NCBI GenBank assembly: GCA_026168455.1 | Contig: CM047427.1 | Coordinates: forward strand, 15,467,505-15,531,504 | Source of the DNA: Theocolax elegans | Taxonomy: Eukaryota > Arthropoda > Insecta > Hymenoptera > Cerocephalidae | Direction of reading: 5' to 3' | DNA: 64,000 nucleotides | Shown here: piece after piece, positions 52,695-64,000 of the stretch | How positions within the stretch are numbered: position 1 is the first letter of the stretch | Layout: each line of letters opens with the position of its first letter | Program-made: the position numbers and the translations under genes | The notes under the pieces: generated by a model | Database searches by the model: none | What the model was told of the DNA's origin: nothing | Seen by the model: the letters and a program-made list of their open reading frames with translations, nothing else

Positions 52695-54662
52695 AATTTT
52701 TTGTACTGAATTTTTACTGAATTTTAATGTCATTTTTCTCGGTGCAAATGCTTTGAACAATCAACTTAAAATTCAATATAGATTTTTCAATCTGTAACAC
52801 TGTATGTACGTTCTCATTACGGTTTAAATATGTATATTGAATTGAAATTACAGACCATATCCATTATTTATTCAATTTGTATTTAAAAAATGATTTTTTT
52901 TAAATACATAGATAATTGACTTTTGTATATATTCTAAACGAATGTTATAAATTTTTATAGTTTTGTAATTGAATATTTCAAACATAATTCTCGGATCGAA
53001 TTTAGACTAACACCTCGTATACTTATGTATACCTGATTTGATTTTTCATTACTTTATAATTACTTACATAACATACAATTAGTTATAAACTGTTTATCGA
53101 GGTAGATACAAATAAAAAGTGGATTTTTTCTCATTCTTATAATTAAATTAGTTATTTATTAGTTTTTTTTGTAAATATGTATAATTTATAATAAATGAGA
53201 GTATGAACTTTTAATTATAAGTAATAAACAAACACTTTCTTAATTCTGACATTGTATAATTTATCGGTTTTACGTTATAAAATCTGACTGTTACAAAAAG
53301 TAATTATCGATTTAAAATATAAACATTGTTTTTCTAGTTAAACGTAGTAGAGCTGCAACGTTCCATTAGCATTTATCTCAAGCAAAGAAAAAAAGAGAAA
53401 ATGAATTTAACATTTGTTTAAAGATATGCCAAAGCAAGTTCGAATATATTTATTCCAACCTTCCGCGTTGCAAGAAAACATTATTATAATGTGCCTATCC
53501 TGCTGCTATGCTTTTACAAATGACATTTTCTTTTATTCTCACTTCCCTCTCGTTTCTAATGTACGTATCGTGTACTCGTGTATTTTTCTAATATCATTTT
53601 CGAAAATATAAGAAAATTTCGTCGGAACTTCTTTACATACATATTTTTATAAATTTCGTTATTTCTCGGCGCTCCAATTGACAAGTGAAGCATATTATAC
53701 ACCAAGTTCTTAAAATATACTCTCTTATGTAAAACTATGCAAAAATCATTAAACATATGCGAATATCGTTATCGCTAGTGTGTATAATCAACCAGTGAAT
53801 CATCAGCCGACCCAGCGATCATTTATACGTATTTATATAGAAATTAATTTATATACTTTTTAAATCTATCGATTCTTGGATCATCTATTAACTAATACTA
53901 TTCTGTAATCGTACTTATTACAATTATAATTAGTGAGTGTAACGACGTGTAACCTAAAGTCGCCTACATCAAGTATACATCATTTTTCTAATTTCCAGTG
54001 CTCAATGACAATTGTAAGTGTATTTTTTTTAATCGGCTTGATACTAATGTGTGTGTGTGTTTATGTAAATATATACTAATGTCATTTAACGATTAATGGG
54101 TTTACTATATGGACATATACGTTTTTAAAAATTGAAATTATAAATATATTTAATTAATTTGCGTATTTTTTTGGTTTGTATCAAGCAGAATCTATTGTAA
54201 CACGCGAATCTAATTTGGCGTTCGAGTAAATAGTTAAGCTTGACTGATTTTGATCGTTTACAAAAAAAAACGGCATTTGTACCGAGAAAAGTTACGTCAC
54301 AGATATTTTATACTGTACATGCAGATGTTATTATTATTCAACGATTTTAAAAAGAACAATCATTAGTAAATTGTAATTTATAATTTATCTCATTGTTAAC
54401 GTAAAATTTTTACATAACGAGAATGCAAAAGATTTGCTGTATATTTGACGAAAAGTGACATTTACATTTAAATGAAATAGTGCGCTGAAACAACATTAAA
54501 AACAAAATAAATTATTTTTAGACGATGTGTGCACTTGCACTATATTTTTTAAAATGGCGAATTTAGATTCATAGATATTATAATAAAATAGATTAGAATG
54601 AGCTGCGTGTGTAAATAATTAATCAATATTTGATGATTCAACGGTTTGATATTTAATTGGAC
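52695..54662. other. Non-coding region
   Basis: AT-rich sequence without recognised genes. A short TG run is present near 54049-54060. Nothing else is supported. Confidence 0.4.
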
Positions 54663-55000
54663 GGTAGGAAAGAAAAGATTTTTCATCTCAAATTAGTCAG
54701 TTTTATTTTAATTTATTAACTAACTCAGCATCATTAGAATTTCAATGACGTCATGATATTTTCTCGCGACGTACAGTGATACATAATTATAACGTAGAAG
54801 AAATATATAGAGAAATAAAAATACGCGATGAAAGCATACTTGTTACCGGATGTATGCATCAACACTGTATCCTGAAATTTTTCACTGTTTATATACAAAA
54901 AAAATATCCTTCTGAACGTAGTGTTTGATAACTTCAATGATACGCTAAAATCGATATATATACGATATGTACACACCGAAATTATTAATTTCAACAAAAT
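54663..55000. repeat. Direct repeat, copy A (338 bp)
   Basis: This copy is nearly identical to 55456-55793, with only two single-base indel differences seen by eye (near 54921 and 54964). The copies lie in the same orientation, 793 bp apart start to start. Neither copy begins with TG and ends with CA, so LTRs are not obvious. Confidence 0.9.
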
Positions 55001-55353
55001 GATTGGAAGTGTGGTGTGCGAATGAAAGTAAAGCAAAAAGTTGAAAGACCACGTACGTTTAGTTTTTAAATAGTAATATTAGTTTATATAAATTCTTTAT
55101 GTGTTGTGAATAATAATTTTTATAACTAAAATGTTTCGGATCGAATTAAATAAAAATATTGTAATTGAATCAGTAGAAGAAACTGTACTACACCTGAAAA
55201 TCATCAAGATTATATAGCAGATTTATCATAATAATACGTGAGGACATAACGATTGATCCAGCGGATTCTTAGTATAATTATAAATTATATAATGTTAAAT
55301 ACGATTGCAAGCAGAGCAGCTTATATACAATAGTCGTAGTCATTAATAACCAT

Positions 55354-55428
55354 GCCGCTCCTTAACTGTTAAGTCGCGCGGCTTTGGCCATATTTTAAGG
55401 CTCTGCGCCTTAACTGTTAGGTACTCGC
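55354..55428. other. GC-rich hairpin segment between the direct repeats
   Basis: A local GC-rich island contains GCCGC (55354-55358) pairing with GCGGC (55378-55382) around the nested palindrome CTTAACTGTTAAG. The word CCTTAACTGTTA occurs twice, 48 bp apart (55360 and 55408). The composition differs sharply from the AT-rich flanks. Identity is unknown. Confidence 0.4.
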
Positions 55429-55455
55429 GTTAGATTCAAGGGATCCTTTTTCTCA

Positions 55456-55793
55456 GGTAGGAAAGAAAAGATTTTTCATCTCAAATTAGTCAGTTTTATT
55501 TTAATTTATTAACTAACTCAGCATCATTAGAATTTCAATGACGTCATGATATTTTCTCGCGACGTACAGTGATACATAATTATAACGTAGAAGAAATATA
55601 TAGAGAAATAAAAATACGCGATGAAAGCATACTTGTTACCGGATGTATGCATCAACACTGTATCCTGAAATTTTTCACTGTTTATATACAAAAAAAATAT
55701 CCTTCTGAACGTAGTTTTGATAACTTCAATGATACGCTAAAATCGATATATATACGTATATGTACACACCGAAATTATTAATTTCAACAAAAT
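55456..55793. repeat. Direct repeat, copy B (338 bp)
   Basis: This is the second copy of the 54663-55000 segment. It ends in TTCAACAAAAT like copy A and then diverges at once. The open frame inside it is shared only in part with copy A and shows no family resemblance. Confidence 0.9.
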
Positions 55794-57423
55794 CACTTAT
55801 TAACCGATAAGTAAAGCAAATATTGATCAACCGAAAATCTGACAATTACTTTTACGGATTGTAACACATAGCAAAGTTATATATATATAGATATGTGTGT
55901 GTGTGTGTGCGTGTGTGCCTACAAGAAATCTTGCTTTATAGTACGAGTCACAGTATAATAGATAAATGAAAAAATGTATTACGAACCTTCAAAGCCTCGA
56001 TACTTATCCATTATTACAATGTGAATATGCTATTGAATCGTTAGTGATTGTTATTACATAATTTTTAATTAATATTTAACAATTTTCTTTAAATATATGT
56101 GTATACTACGCGTTACAAAATCTTATATACACGAAATAATATTTATCTCGTCCGGGATAATAATTTCATATGCATGACGTCGATAATTATCATTCACAAA
56201 AGTTTTGATGAATCAGACCAATATATAGTACCGATGTTTCACACGTTTCTGATATTCTGTGCATATATTAATGTGGAAGAAGAATCATTATTATATATTT
56301 TGAACTTTAACCATACCCTCGTATTGTATAAAATTGAGCTATATTTTTTTCATTAATCTAAATCAATGTTCTTAAAAAACTGCATAATTGTTAAACGGAA
56401 ATTGTTTTATAGGAACTTGATTTTGTATACACCCGAAGAATGCACAAATTTACTAGACAATGTACAATTACAAAATCGCTTATGCAATTTTCGTATTTAT
56501 AGCATTAGTAATGGCATTTGTTGTTAACATTATTTCCAATCCTTTTTTTGTTGCATCGTTCGAGAGGTATTATTTAAAACCCAATAACAACTTTTCAGCT
56601 CGTAAAAGTCAAGTGTTTAAAAAATTGTTAACTGTTTTTTTTAAGAAGCTCGTAACAATTTAAAGAAAAAATATGCGCAATTTTATGAATATTATAAAAA
56701 TAAAAAATGCGTTTTACTGCTGATTCGAATGACGCGACAAAATTAATATAATATAACGATGCTCTTATTCTATACGACGTACATCATTGTACAGTGTATA
56801 AAGAGGATTATACGCATATATATATAATATTTTCATGAATAGCGTAACGTTTCAATCGCGAATACATTTAGCATCTTACAAACTGTACTATTTCCCAATA
56901 AAATGACTAAATAATTACATTGATGATCCAAGTGATTTGAAAGGAAAAAAATAAACGATTACGCGTTGTGTATTAAAATTCGTAATTCAAAATTTCTTGA
57001 GCACTGTATACTGCAGTTTAATTTTGAATATTTAGGTAATACACGAAAGTGTTATTTTTTAACGAATTGCACGTATAAGTGCATGATAATCGTTATCGTT
57101 ATGCAATAGTCATTCTGCGCTTTAAATTTACTGTCGATTTTTTTTACGTCGTCACTGAGTGGCATATATAGGTTTGGAACTCAAAAATTTTGTCTATTTC
57201 CGCATAGACACAATTCTCTTTTTTTATTTGAAAAGTGTGTGTCATCGGCACGATTGATTAGCTTCTTAGTCGTCGTTCATTAGTTTAAATAATGTTAAGA
57301 ACGTCTTTTAAAATGTATTAAGAAATGTATTTAATAGACAATAATTAATATTAAAATACGTCACTTCAATTGATTATTATTAATGAAATACTATAAAATT
57401 ATGTTTACAAAAAAGATTAGTTT
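55794..57423. other. Non-coding region
   Basis: AT-rich with a (TG)n-type run at about 55894-55917. The open frames at 56099-56356 and 56460-56663 have no splice signals or recognisable domains and are not supported as genes. Confidence 0.4.
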
Positions 57424-57562
57424 CCGTAGTAGACATCTGATCATAAATGTAAAGTTTTTTAAGCCAAAAAATAGCCAAGTGTCATAAAATACCCAATCAA
57501 TGCCCAATTAATGGCAAAATTAGTGTTTTATTTAACCTTCAAATGTTAAATTTCTACTAGGG
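57424..57562. mobile_element. Short second copy of the CCTAGTAG TIR element
   Basis: A 139 bp copy begins CCGTAGTAGACATCTGATCATA and ends AAATTTCTACTAGGG. Both ends and the adjoining ATAAATGTAA...AGCCAA...GTCAT...AAAT...CAATTA interior correspond to the element at 25913-26439. It appears to be an internally deleted derivative. Confidence 0.6.
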
Positions 57563-59279
57563 CTATATTAGACTTATTTCCGTTAGCTTTGAAGTCAGGA
57601 ATGTTTGTAACAAACTCTGTTTATTCTTTGAAAATTTACTGGATTATACGTTAATACGTTTAGCCTGCATTTTATAGTTTTTTCAGGTATATAAATCGTT
57701 TAGAAAAAAATTCTTTAGTTAATGAACTATATCAACGTAAAAATAGATGTGCGATGTATATTGTTTACAAATATTATTTTCGTACGTTTACAACGTCTAT
57801 ATCGTGCTTATGTATGTACACAATGAAAACACGTGTAATTCGTTAAAAAGAGGTATGTAATAACATTATGCACACGGATGTGTGTACAGAATAGTAATCT
57901 TTAAAAGTGTTAATCTTTATGGAGTTATTATCGTTAATTAAAATTTTTTAAAGGTGTTAAATGTATATAACGAAAGATAAAAAAATAAAAATTAAAACAA
58001 ACTATACAAGTATAGTATAGACGTCGAAGGATTTATAAATATACTTTTACGTACAAGTATTTGCAGATAATTAAGATTATTCCTGAGATTACTTATTTAA
58101 TCAACTATTTTATAGATTGACAAAATGTTATCAATGAAACACATTCATTTTTTTCTCAAAAAATTTTTGATTATAAATTATTAGTTACTTCGGTTACGTC
58201 GACACAAACGTCACTTATTCGATACCGAGCATTTTAAAAAAAAATGGTTTTTATTTCGTTACATAGGTGTACGATATATGTAAACTACCAATAATTTAAC
58301 CAAAACTTTGCCGCTCACTTTAAAATGTATAATTTTTCTTCCCGAAACTCCAAGTAGAGCTTTAAAGTTTAAAGCTTCGGTAACTACAGGTATACATCCA
58401 AAGGAAATCATAAATTATCATCTATTCGACAAAGTTCGAACAAATACATTGTAGTGATTAACTTGGTTAAACTCTGAGTTTTTTTTAATCAAACGTTCGA
58501 GGTGCTCGTAAAAGATAAAATAAATATTTAGGTGTGCAACAATAAAGTGTTATTTATAAATCGATTTGTACGATCACCGATTTTAATATCAAGACGTCAG
58601 AGATTGCGCGTTGCAAGTGTGAAATATAATTGAGAAATTCGATTGGGTGTATGTATATATAATAGAGTATATATATCGAATTTTCTGCCAGACTGTAAAA
58701 AATAAACGATCGTTATAACGATATTATACATACACAAGAAAATAAAGTAAAGCAATAATGTAGTTGTAAAAAACAATTTGCGGGATATCTTTGGTAAGGA
58801 TGAATCAAACTGACCGCAGCAGGGAAAAAAGGAAGAACTCGATCGCATCAACGTATATCGAACTTACGCAGTCGCGTTTTTTTTTCTTTTCACACATATA
58901 TCTATATACATAGAGAGGCACGGTGTCGTGTGAAAACCTTATTGTAATTTGTCAGTCGAGAGGTTTCTAACGAAGGGTGGCACGCGAGGTTCAATCACCT
59001 ATTTGTAGTTAAAAAAAAATGTAGATTTTGGTAAAGTTTAGACATGCATCGTGAGATAGGCACACCTTAATAAAGCAAGTTGACGCACACGCAGAAAGCG
59101 AGTTTTAATATAACGAATGAACGAACGAACGAACGAACGAACCGAAGCGAAAAGCTACTATATGGCTTTTGCATTGAATTACTATAACTATATATAAAGA
59201 TAGGTATGTATATACTATACGGTATAGATATATCGACGCGCGGGTAAACCGGTGTGTATATATACGTTTTCAGTACGCG
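57563..59279. other. Non-coding region
   Basis: No exon was recognised. A tandem AACG tract of about 30 bp lies at about 59112-59141. The stretch leads into the GC-richer island that starts near 59230. Confidence 0.4.
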
Positions 59280-59441
59280 TCGAGGCTTCCCAAGAGTCGG
59301 TGCGCTGCTGAGCGCTCGCTCGCGCGCTCTCGATTCCGTGTGTGTGTAGTGCGTGCGTGTATTTCTTCGTTTTACTTTTTTTTCTTTCTTCTTCTTTCTC
59401 TTAATTATTTTCGGTGGTATCCGCCGTGTAAACACCGCAAG
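59280..59441 (+). promoter_or_regulatory. Candidate 5' non-coding exon / promoter island
   Basis: This patch has raised CpG content (GAGCGCTCGCTCGCGCGCTC) followed by a TG-rich initiator-like stretch. It ends at a near-perfect donor CAAG|GTGAGT (GT at 59442-59443). No open frame with family similarity crosses it. It is probably the first exon of a plus-strand gene whose next exon is beyond 64 kb. A head-to-head gene on the minus strand cannot be excluded. Confidence 0.4.
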
Positions 59442-62400
59442 GTGAGTCTTAACCCCTTTTTATTTATAGAACCCTTGCTCTTTTATTTTATCTCTCTTCC
59501 TCTCCCTTCTCTCCTATGCTTTGCGATATACTTTTCCGAAATCAATAATTTAATTTGTGCTTCTCTGCAGTTGGGAGCATTTTTTTCTTGTTCGAGCTTT
59601 TTTTTAATAACGAATCATCGTTGCATTCCTCGTATTATTTGCTCTTTCTCATCCAACACTTTGCATATAAATGTGTGTGTGTATATGTCCATGTATTTAT
59701 ATAAATGTACAAACCCGAGTGCAAACACTAACTTCCATTCACTTTGTGAATTTATGACTCACGGTACACTCTTAGGAAATCCGACGCATCCTAATTGCAT
59801 TTCCGACGACTTGCAAGAATTACATATATGGGAAAAAAAACCTTAAAGTATCGTACATTCGTACCTCCTATATATTATTTCATCTATGTAAATTCATTCG
59901 ATTCTCGCTGACCGGCATATATCAAATTTTCTTTCTATTATCGATTCTATATCTTGTTGTTCAACTGTTGGAAACGTATACTTTGTTATGACTTTAAGCT
60001 CAGGAATTTAAAAAAAAAATGTATGCACCTGATCGTTTACTAATATAATACTCAGAAATACTATACTTTTGATTACACCAACTTCTTTTAATGGCAATGC
60101 GTGCTTTTTTTGTCGCACGCGACCTTTTTTTTAATTATTTATTTGTTTACCATATTCGATACGAGAGAAACGAAATTATTATATGTCAATTTATTAAAAT
60201 TTAGCTTACTTGTGGTTAATAAACATTAACAAAAAGAACCTTGAAAACACAACTATTTTAATTAACTAATTACATAATCTATAAGTGGATATAACATCTG
60301 TCTATACTTCTATAAGAATATTATGCAAAAAAAAAAGAAACGTACTTATATTTGTGCAGGTTACTACAATTTTCAGAACAATTAACATTCGCTTTAAAAA
60401 TCCCACGAACGTAAATTAAATTTGACTATAAAAATAAAAAAAAAATTTATTGCTAAATTTGATGAGCGGAGATCCGGAAATTAGCTTTATTAAACGCTTG
60501 CTTAATACAAAGATTTATAATATCTGATACGTACATTTAAAACGAGCATAATTTTTTTTTCCTTTACTAATTGCGTCTTATCAATCATAATGCATAATAC
60601 TTCTCTTTTTTTTGTTATTCTCTAAGTGAATATTAATAAGCATAATTGTAAAAGCACGATGGCAATTAAATCTAGCATCGATAATAATTGTTGATACGAA
60701 CACTTTATAAAAATATTTTAATATCGGATTAAATTGAATAATCTCAACAATAATCTTTCGTACGATATAAGTAAGTGTATAAATACGATAACAACATATA
60801 AATAATCTGATCGTGTCTCGATTTTTCCTTTTTTTTCACATTTTCACAACAATGATTATATAAATATAGACAATATTGTTTATAGTTTATAATTGATAAA
60901 ATTCATGGGTCCTGTTTCAATTACTTAAATCTCAAGGAGAAACATTATTAAATAATACAATAACGTACGAGGAGCGATAATATTAAATTAAACGGTAATG
61001 ATAAGATACACACGGAGTAATTTTTTTATTTAACTTTTTGACCGGTTGAATTTGGTTACAGTGTATGCGTATTTGATCATACTCTTATTTATCAATTGAA
61101 CTATATTTGTATACAAAAAATAGCGGCTGGAGTAGTTTCGGTCGTAGTAATTTTTTTTTTCTTCACTCTGAGTCTCTCAAGGACTCTAGCACCGACCTAT
61201 ATTCAGTATTAATACGCACATCAAGAGAGAGAATTGCCTGAAAACAGGAACGTTATAAACGAATCGATATTTTTTTTTTCCTTTTTTTTAAAGCGAGTTT
61301 TAATTTCCGTATGTCGCCTTATAAGGTATCATGTATATTTTGTTTGTTGATACATTTTATATAACGTTACGTTCCTCAAGATGTCTGTATGTGTATACCT
61401 ATATAGTTAATTATGAAATATCTATTCATCAAGTTTTCGCGAAATTCGATAAGTCAGTAGCGTGAGGTCCTGATGTACCGGCGACCCAGAAAATTGACTC
61501 GATTCATTTTATAATTATGTGTGATAACTAATTTTACACATATCTTTTTATGTTTTACAACTCCTTCTGATTTCGTTACTCGCTGAAAATTTCAAAACGG
61601 TCGACGCACCGTAAAATAAAAGTGAGAATCTTCGTACGATATCGAACAATGTATATTATTTCTAAAGATTTTTATTTGTATTTATTATCTGTACTTATAT
61701 GTTTCTTGTTTCCTTACAATAATCTACACTTGTAAAACGTAGAGTAAAGTTATTATTTACAATCTTGCGAATAGAGTCGAGATTATGGATGACTTTTTCT
61801 TTTTATTTTCCACCGGGTGTCTGTGTTACGTAAATTAAAGCATCGATCATAATTCGTCGTAGGACTCTACCCTCGTAAGAAACACTTGGTAATTCTTTGG
61901 CAAAAATGAAACGATTTTTATTACAGCATTTCTATTTATAGCGATAAAATAATTGTTACTTGTATAACGATATATTATATAAAAGACAGTAATAGTTTCA
62001 AAATAAGCTTTAAGCAATTTTTTAATCATTCTTAATTCGCACTAATTTACGAAAAAAAAATGTACTTTATACCTAAAGACCTTCACTTTCCTCGTTGTAC
62101 AATAATATAATAATATATTACTTTACGATATAAATGTAAACAATCAAAATATTCAAGTAGTACAAGTAAAATGTCTACATTTACTTATAAACATTTGCTG
62201 TAATAAAAAAAATCGTTTTAAACGAAGTACGTGCAATACCGTGCATTAGTCATAAGGAAAAAATGACGATTAATCGAAAGAAAAAAAAAGGAAAAATTTG
62301 CGTTTATAGAAAATTGTACATCAGGTATTACAATTGCTCGAAATTATAAGACGACGACTACATTAACTATATCGCATAAACACATAAGGCACGCCTTACG

Positions 62401-64000
62401 CTTTACGACTGACAAGGACCTTGTAAAGAATTCCTAAGACATATATGCGAAACTATAGACACCGGAGCAATTCGCTTTACGACCAAAGGCTGTTGGTCAA
62501 ATTTTAACAAAATAAAAAAGAATAAGTACTTTGATATGTGCTTTTGTAGATGCTTCATTTTTCTAATGTTCACAATTTCATCTCTTATCAGTAGTGTTAT
62601 AAAACGGAATCAGAATTTAAGTACTTATAAGTCTTTTTATGCTTAAATTAAAGCTATATTTTTTATTACGAAACATTATACTTTTTTATATAGTATTATT
62701 ATTTAATCGTAATAATGATTTGCATTAATTTTTAAATCCTCCTTTTTATACACATTTATAAGCATTATATATGAAATATTAATACGCGTATATATGCGCG
62801 CGTTCGTAAAAGAATGTTTCGCGTCAATAGTAAAGTAATAGCTTTGTTTATTATTTCGCATATATATTCAATTTGTTTATAAATTCTTCATAAATTATTT
62901 TAACTTTAGTATGCTAAGATGATCCAGAAATATAATTAAGTTACTTTTGTAATAAAAATATGCGTATTATTACTTCAAGGCGTAGCTTCATCGTATTCTA
63001 CTTAATTTTATTTAAAATAATTGTATATATATATACATATAAATTCCCACGTTTAGTGAAACGCACGTTTGAAATTTATCGTACTTCGAATGCTTTAAAT
63101 GCAATAATAATAAACTTTTTTTATATATCAGTTGTAACAACTGTTACATCAGGATAATTTTTATTACGTACTTTGAATTTCCTCTTTCCCGTCGTGAGAA
63201 ATAATAATAAAAGAGAATATATATATGACTAAAATATAATAACTTGCTTGTTATTAGCATTGTATAATCATGGTAATCCATATTGAGTAATCGAGTTATC
63301 AATTTTATAATAAAATAAAGCGTATAAGTGTGTGTGTGTGTGTATGAAAAAAATGTTAAGTAAATTCAGTAAAATTTTTTATTGAGAACTCATGCGTATA
63401 AGTATTGAAAAATATTGATAACAACATCAGAGAGCTTATTTAAATGCACGCTGCTGTTTTTAAATACATATACTCAAAATTATATATTTTGTTTAAGTTC
63501 TGCACGATTGGTTGCCACAGCGTTTATAAACATTTGAAACCTATAATTTGGTCTAGAAGTTTGAAATTTACCTTTTATATACAAATTTTAAGTATTTTTG
63601 CGAATATCATTAAATTATGTTTATATTTAATTGTGAAAATTCAACGATTTTGCCCATAATAAATGCTAATTTTAAAATATGATCTTTCGTATATACTGGT
63701 ATAATGTTGACTTTGGCGTACAGTAAAGTTTTGATAAACCAACTTAGGTTTAAACATATTTTTTAAAAAAAATCAAGTTACAGTATTTTAAAATTCTAAA
63801 TTACAATTAAAAATAATAAAAAATTGGTCTTATACAATATTTTAGTGCATTTTAACTGAAGCATATTTGTATGCCAATTCGGCATGACTATTCGTCAATA
63901 TTTCGAAAACTTTTATAATTTCGTAAAAAGCTCTTTAAAAAATATTTTGAAATTTTAATGAAATAAACAGCCTTTGCTTGGCATCAAATCAGCAATTCTG
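59442..64000. other. Non-coding tail of the window, possibly a long intron
   Basis: No convincing exon was found on either strand. Simple repeats include a short TG run at about 63330-63344. If 59280-59441 is a first exon, this is the start of its intron. Confidence 0.4.

Noticed and set aside
55569..55781. 70 aa open frame in direct repeat copy B
   Set aside because: The same frame is interrupted in copy A by single-base indels and shows no known domain.
59340..59846. 168 aa open frame on the plus strand
   Set aside because: It runs across a consensus splice donor, is low-complexity Phe/Leu/Ser-rich from T-rich DNA, and shows no domain.

Overview
The window is eukaryotic: seven protein-coding genes are split by many short GT-AG introns, and long AT-rich non-coding stretches lie between them. 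All seven are conserved animal housekeeping or cytoskeletal genes. The AT-rich, CpG-retaining background, the small introns and the style of the proteins point to an insect, most likely a hymenopteran such as a bee, wasp or ant. The order is inference. No bacterial, viral, rRNA, tRNA or CRISPR feature was recognised. Exon boundaries were placed by hand from splice motifs and checked for reading frame: every gene model below closes as a whole number of codons ending in a stop.

Layout. (1) 1-4.4 kb: non-coding, with the presumed promoter/5'UTR of dystrobrevin. (2) 4,485-18,703 (+): dystrobrevin, 16 coding exons, 854 aa, ending in an unusual Asn/Gln/His-rich repeat tail. (3) 18.7-24.0 kb: non-coding, with a (GA)n tract, a perfect 2 x 147 bp tandem duplication and a CTCF-like inverted motif pair. 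(4) 24,069-27,734 (-): myo-inositol-1-phosphate synthase, 7 exons, 517 aa. (5) 27.7-30.7 kb: non-coding, with three CACGTG sites upstream of Inos. (6) 30,746-32,633 (-): homologue of KICSTOR subunit 2 (KICS2/C12orf66), 9 exons, 429 aa, one GC-AG intron. (7) 33.4-35.15 kb: a 231 bp (TA)n array followed by a partial, frameshifted second copy of the 5' half of KICS2. (8) 35,649-36,245 (+): elongin B, 117 aa. (9) 37,300-38,258 (-): OVCA2-like serine hydrolase, 217 aa. (10) 38,761-40,299 (-): CHORD-domain co-chaperone, 340 aa. (11) 40,863-44,715 (+): WDR3/Utp12, 14 exons, 920 aa, divergent from the CHORD gene across about 560 bp. (12) 44.7-64 kb: a 19 kb stretch with no convincing coding exon. It holds two GC/CpG-richer islands with splice-donor motifs that look like 5' non-coding exons of a gene outside the window, plus several repeat structures.

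The genes do not form one pathway. Dystrobrevin is a scaffold of the dystrophin complex, Inos makes inositol phosphate, KICS2 tethers GATOR1 for amino-acid control of TORC1, elongin B is an adaptor in cullin E3 ligases and elongin, the CHORD protein is an HSP90 co-chaperone, and WDR3 builds the small ribosomal subunit. The least ordinary items are the KICS2 partial duplication behind a long TA array (real duplication or assembly fault), the repeat tail of dystrobrevin, a perfect 20 bp palindrome around CACGTG in the CHORD/WDR3 promoter, and several apparently undescribed short repeat elements. I did not find strong evidence for a wholly new biological system.
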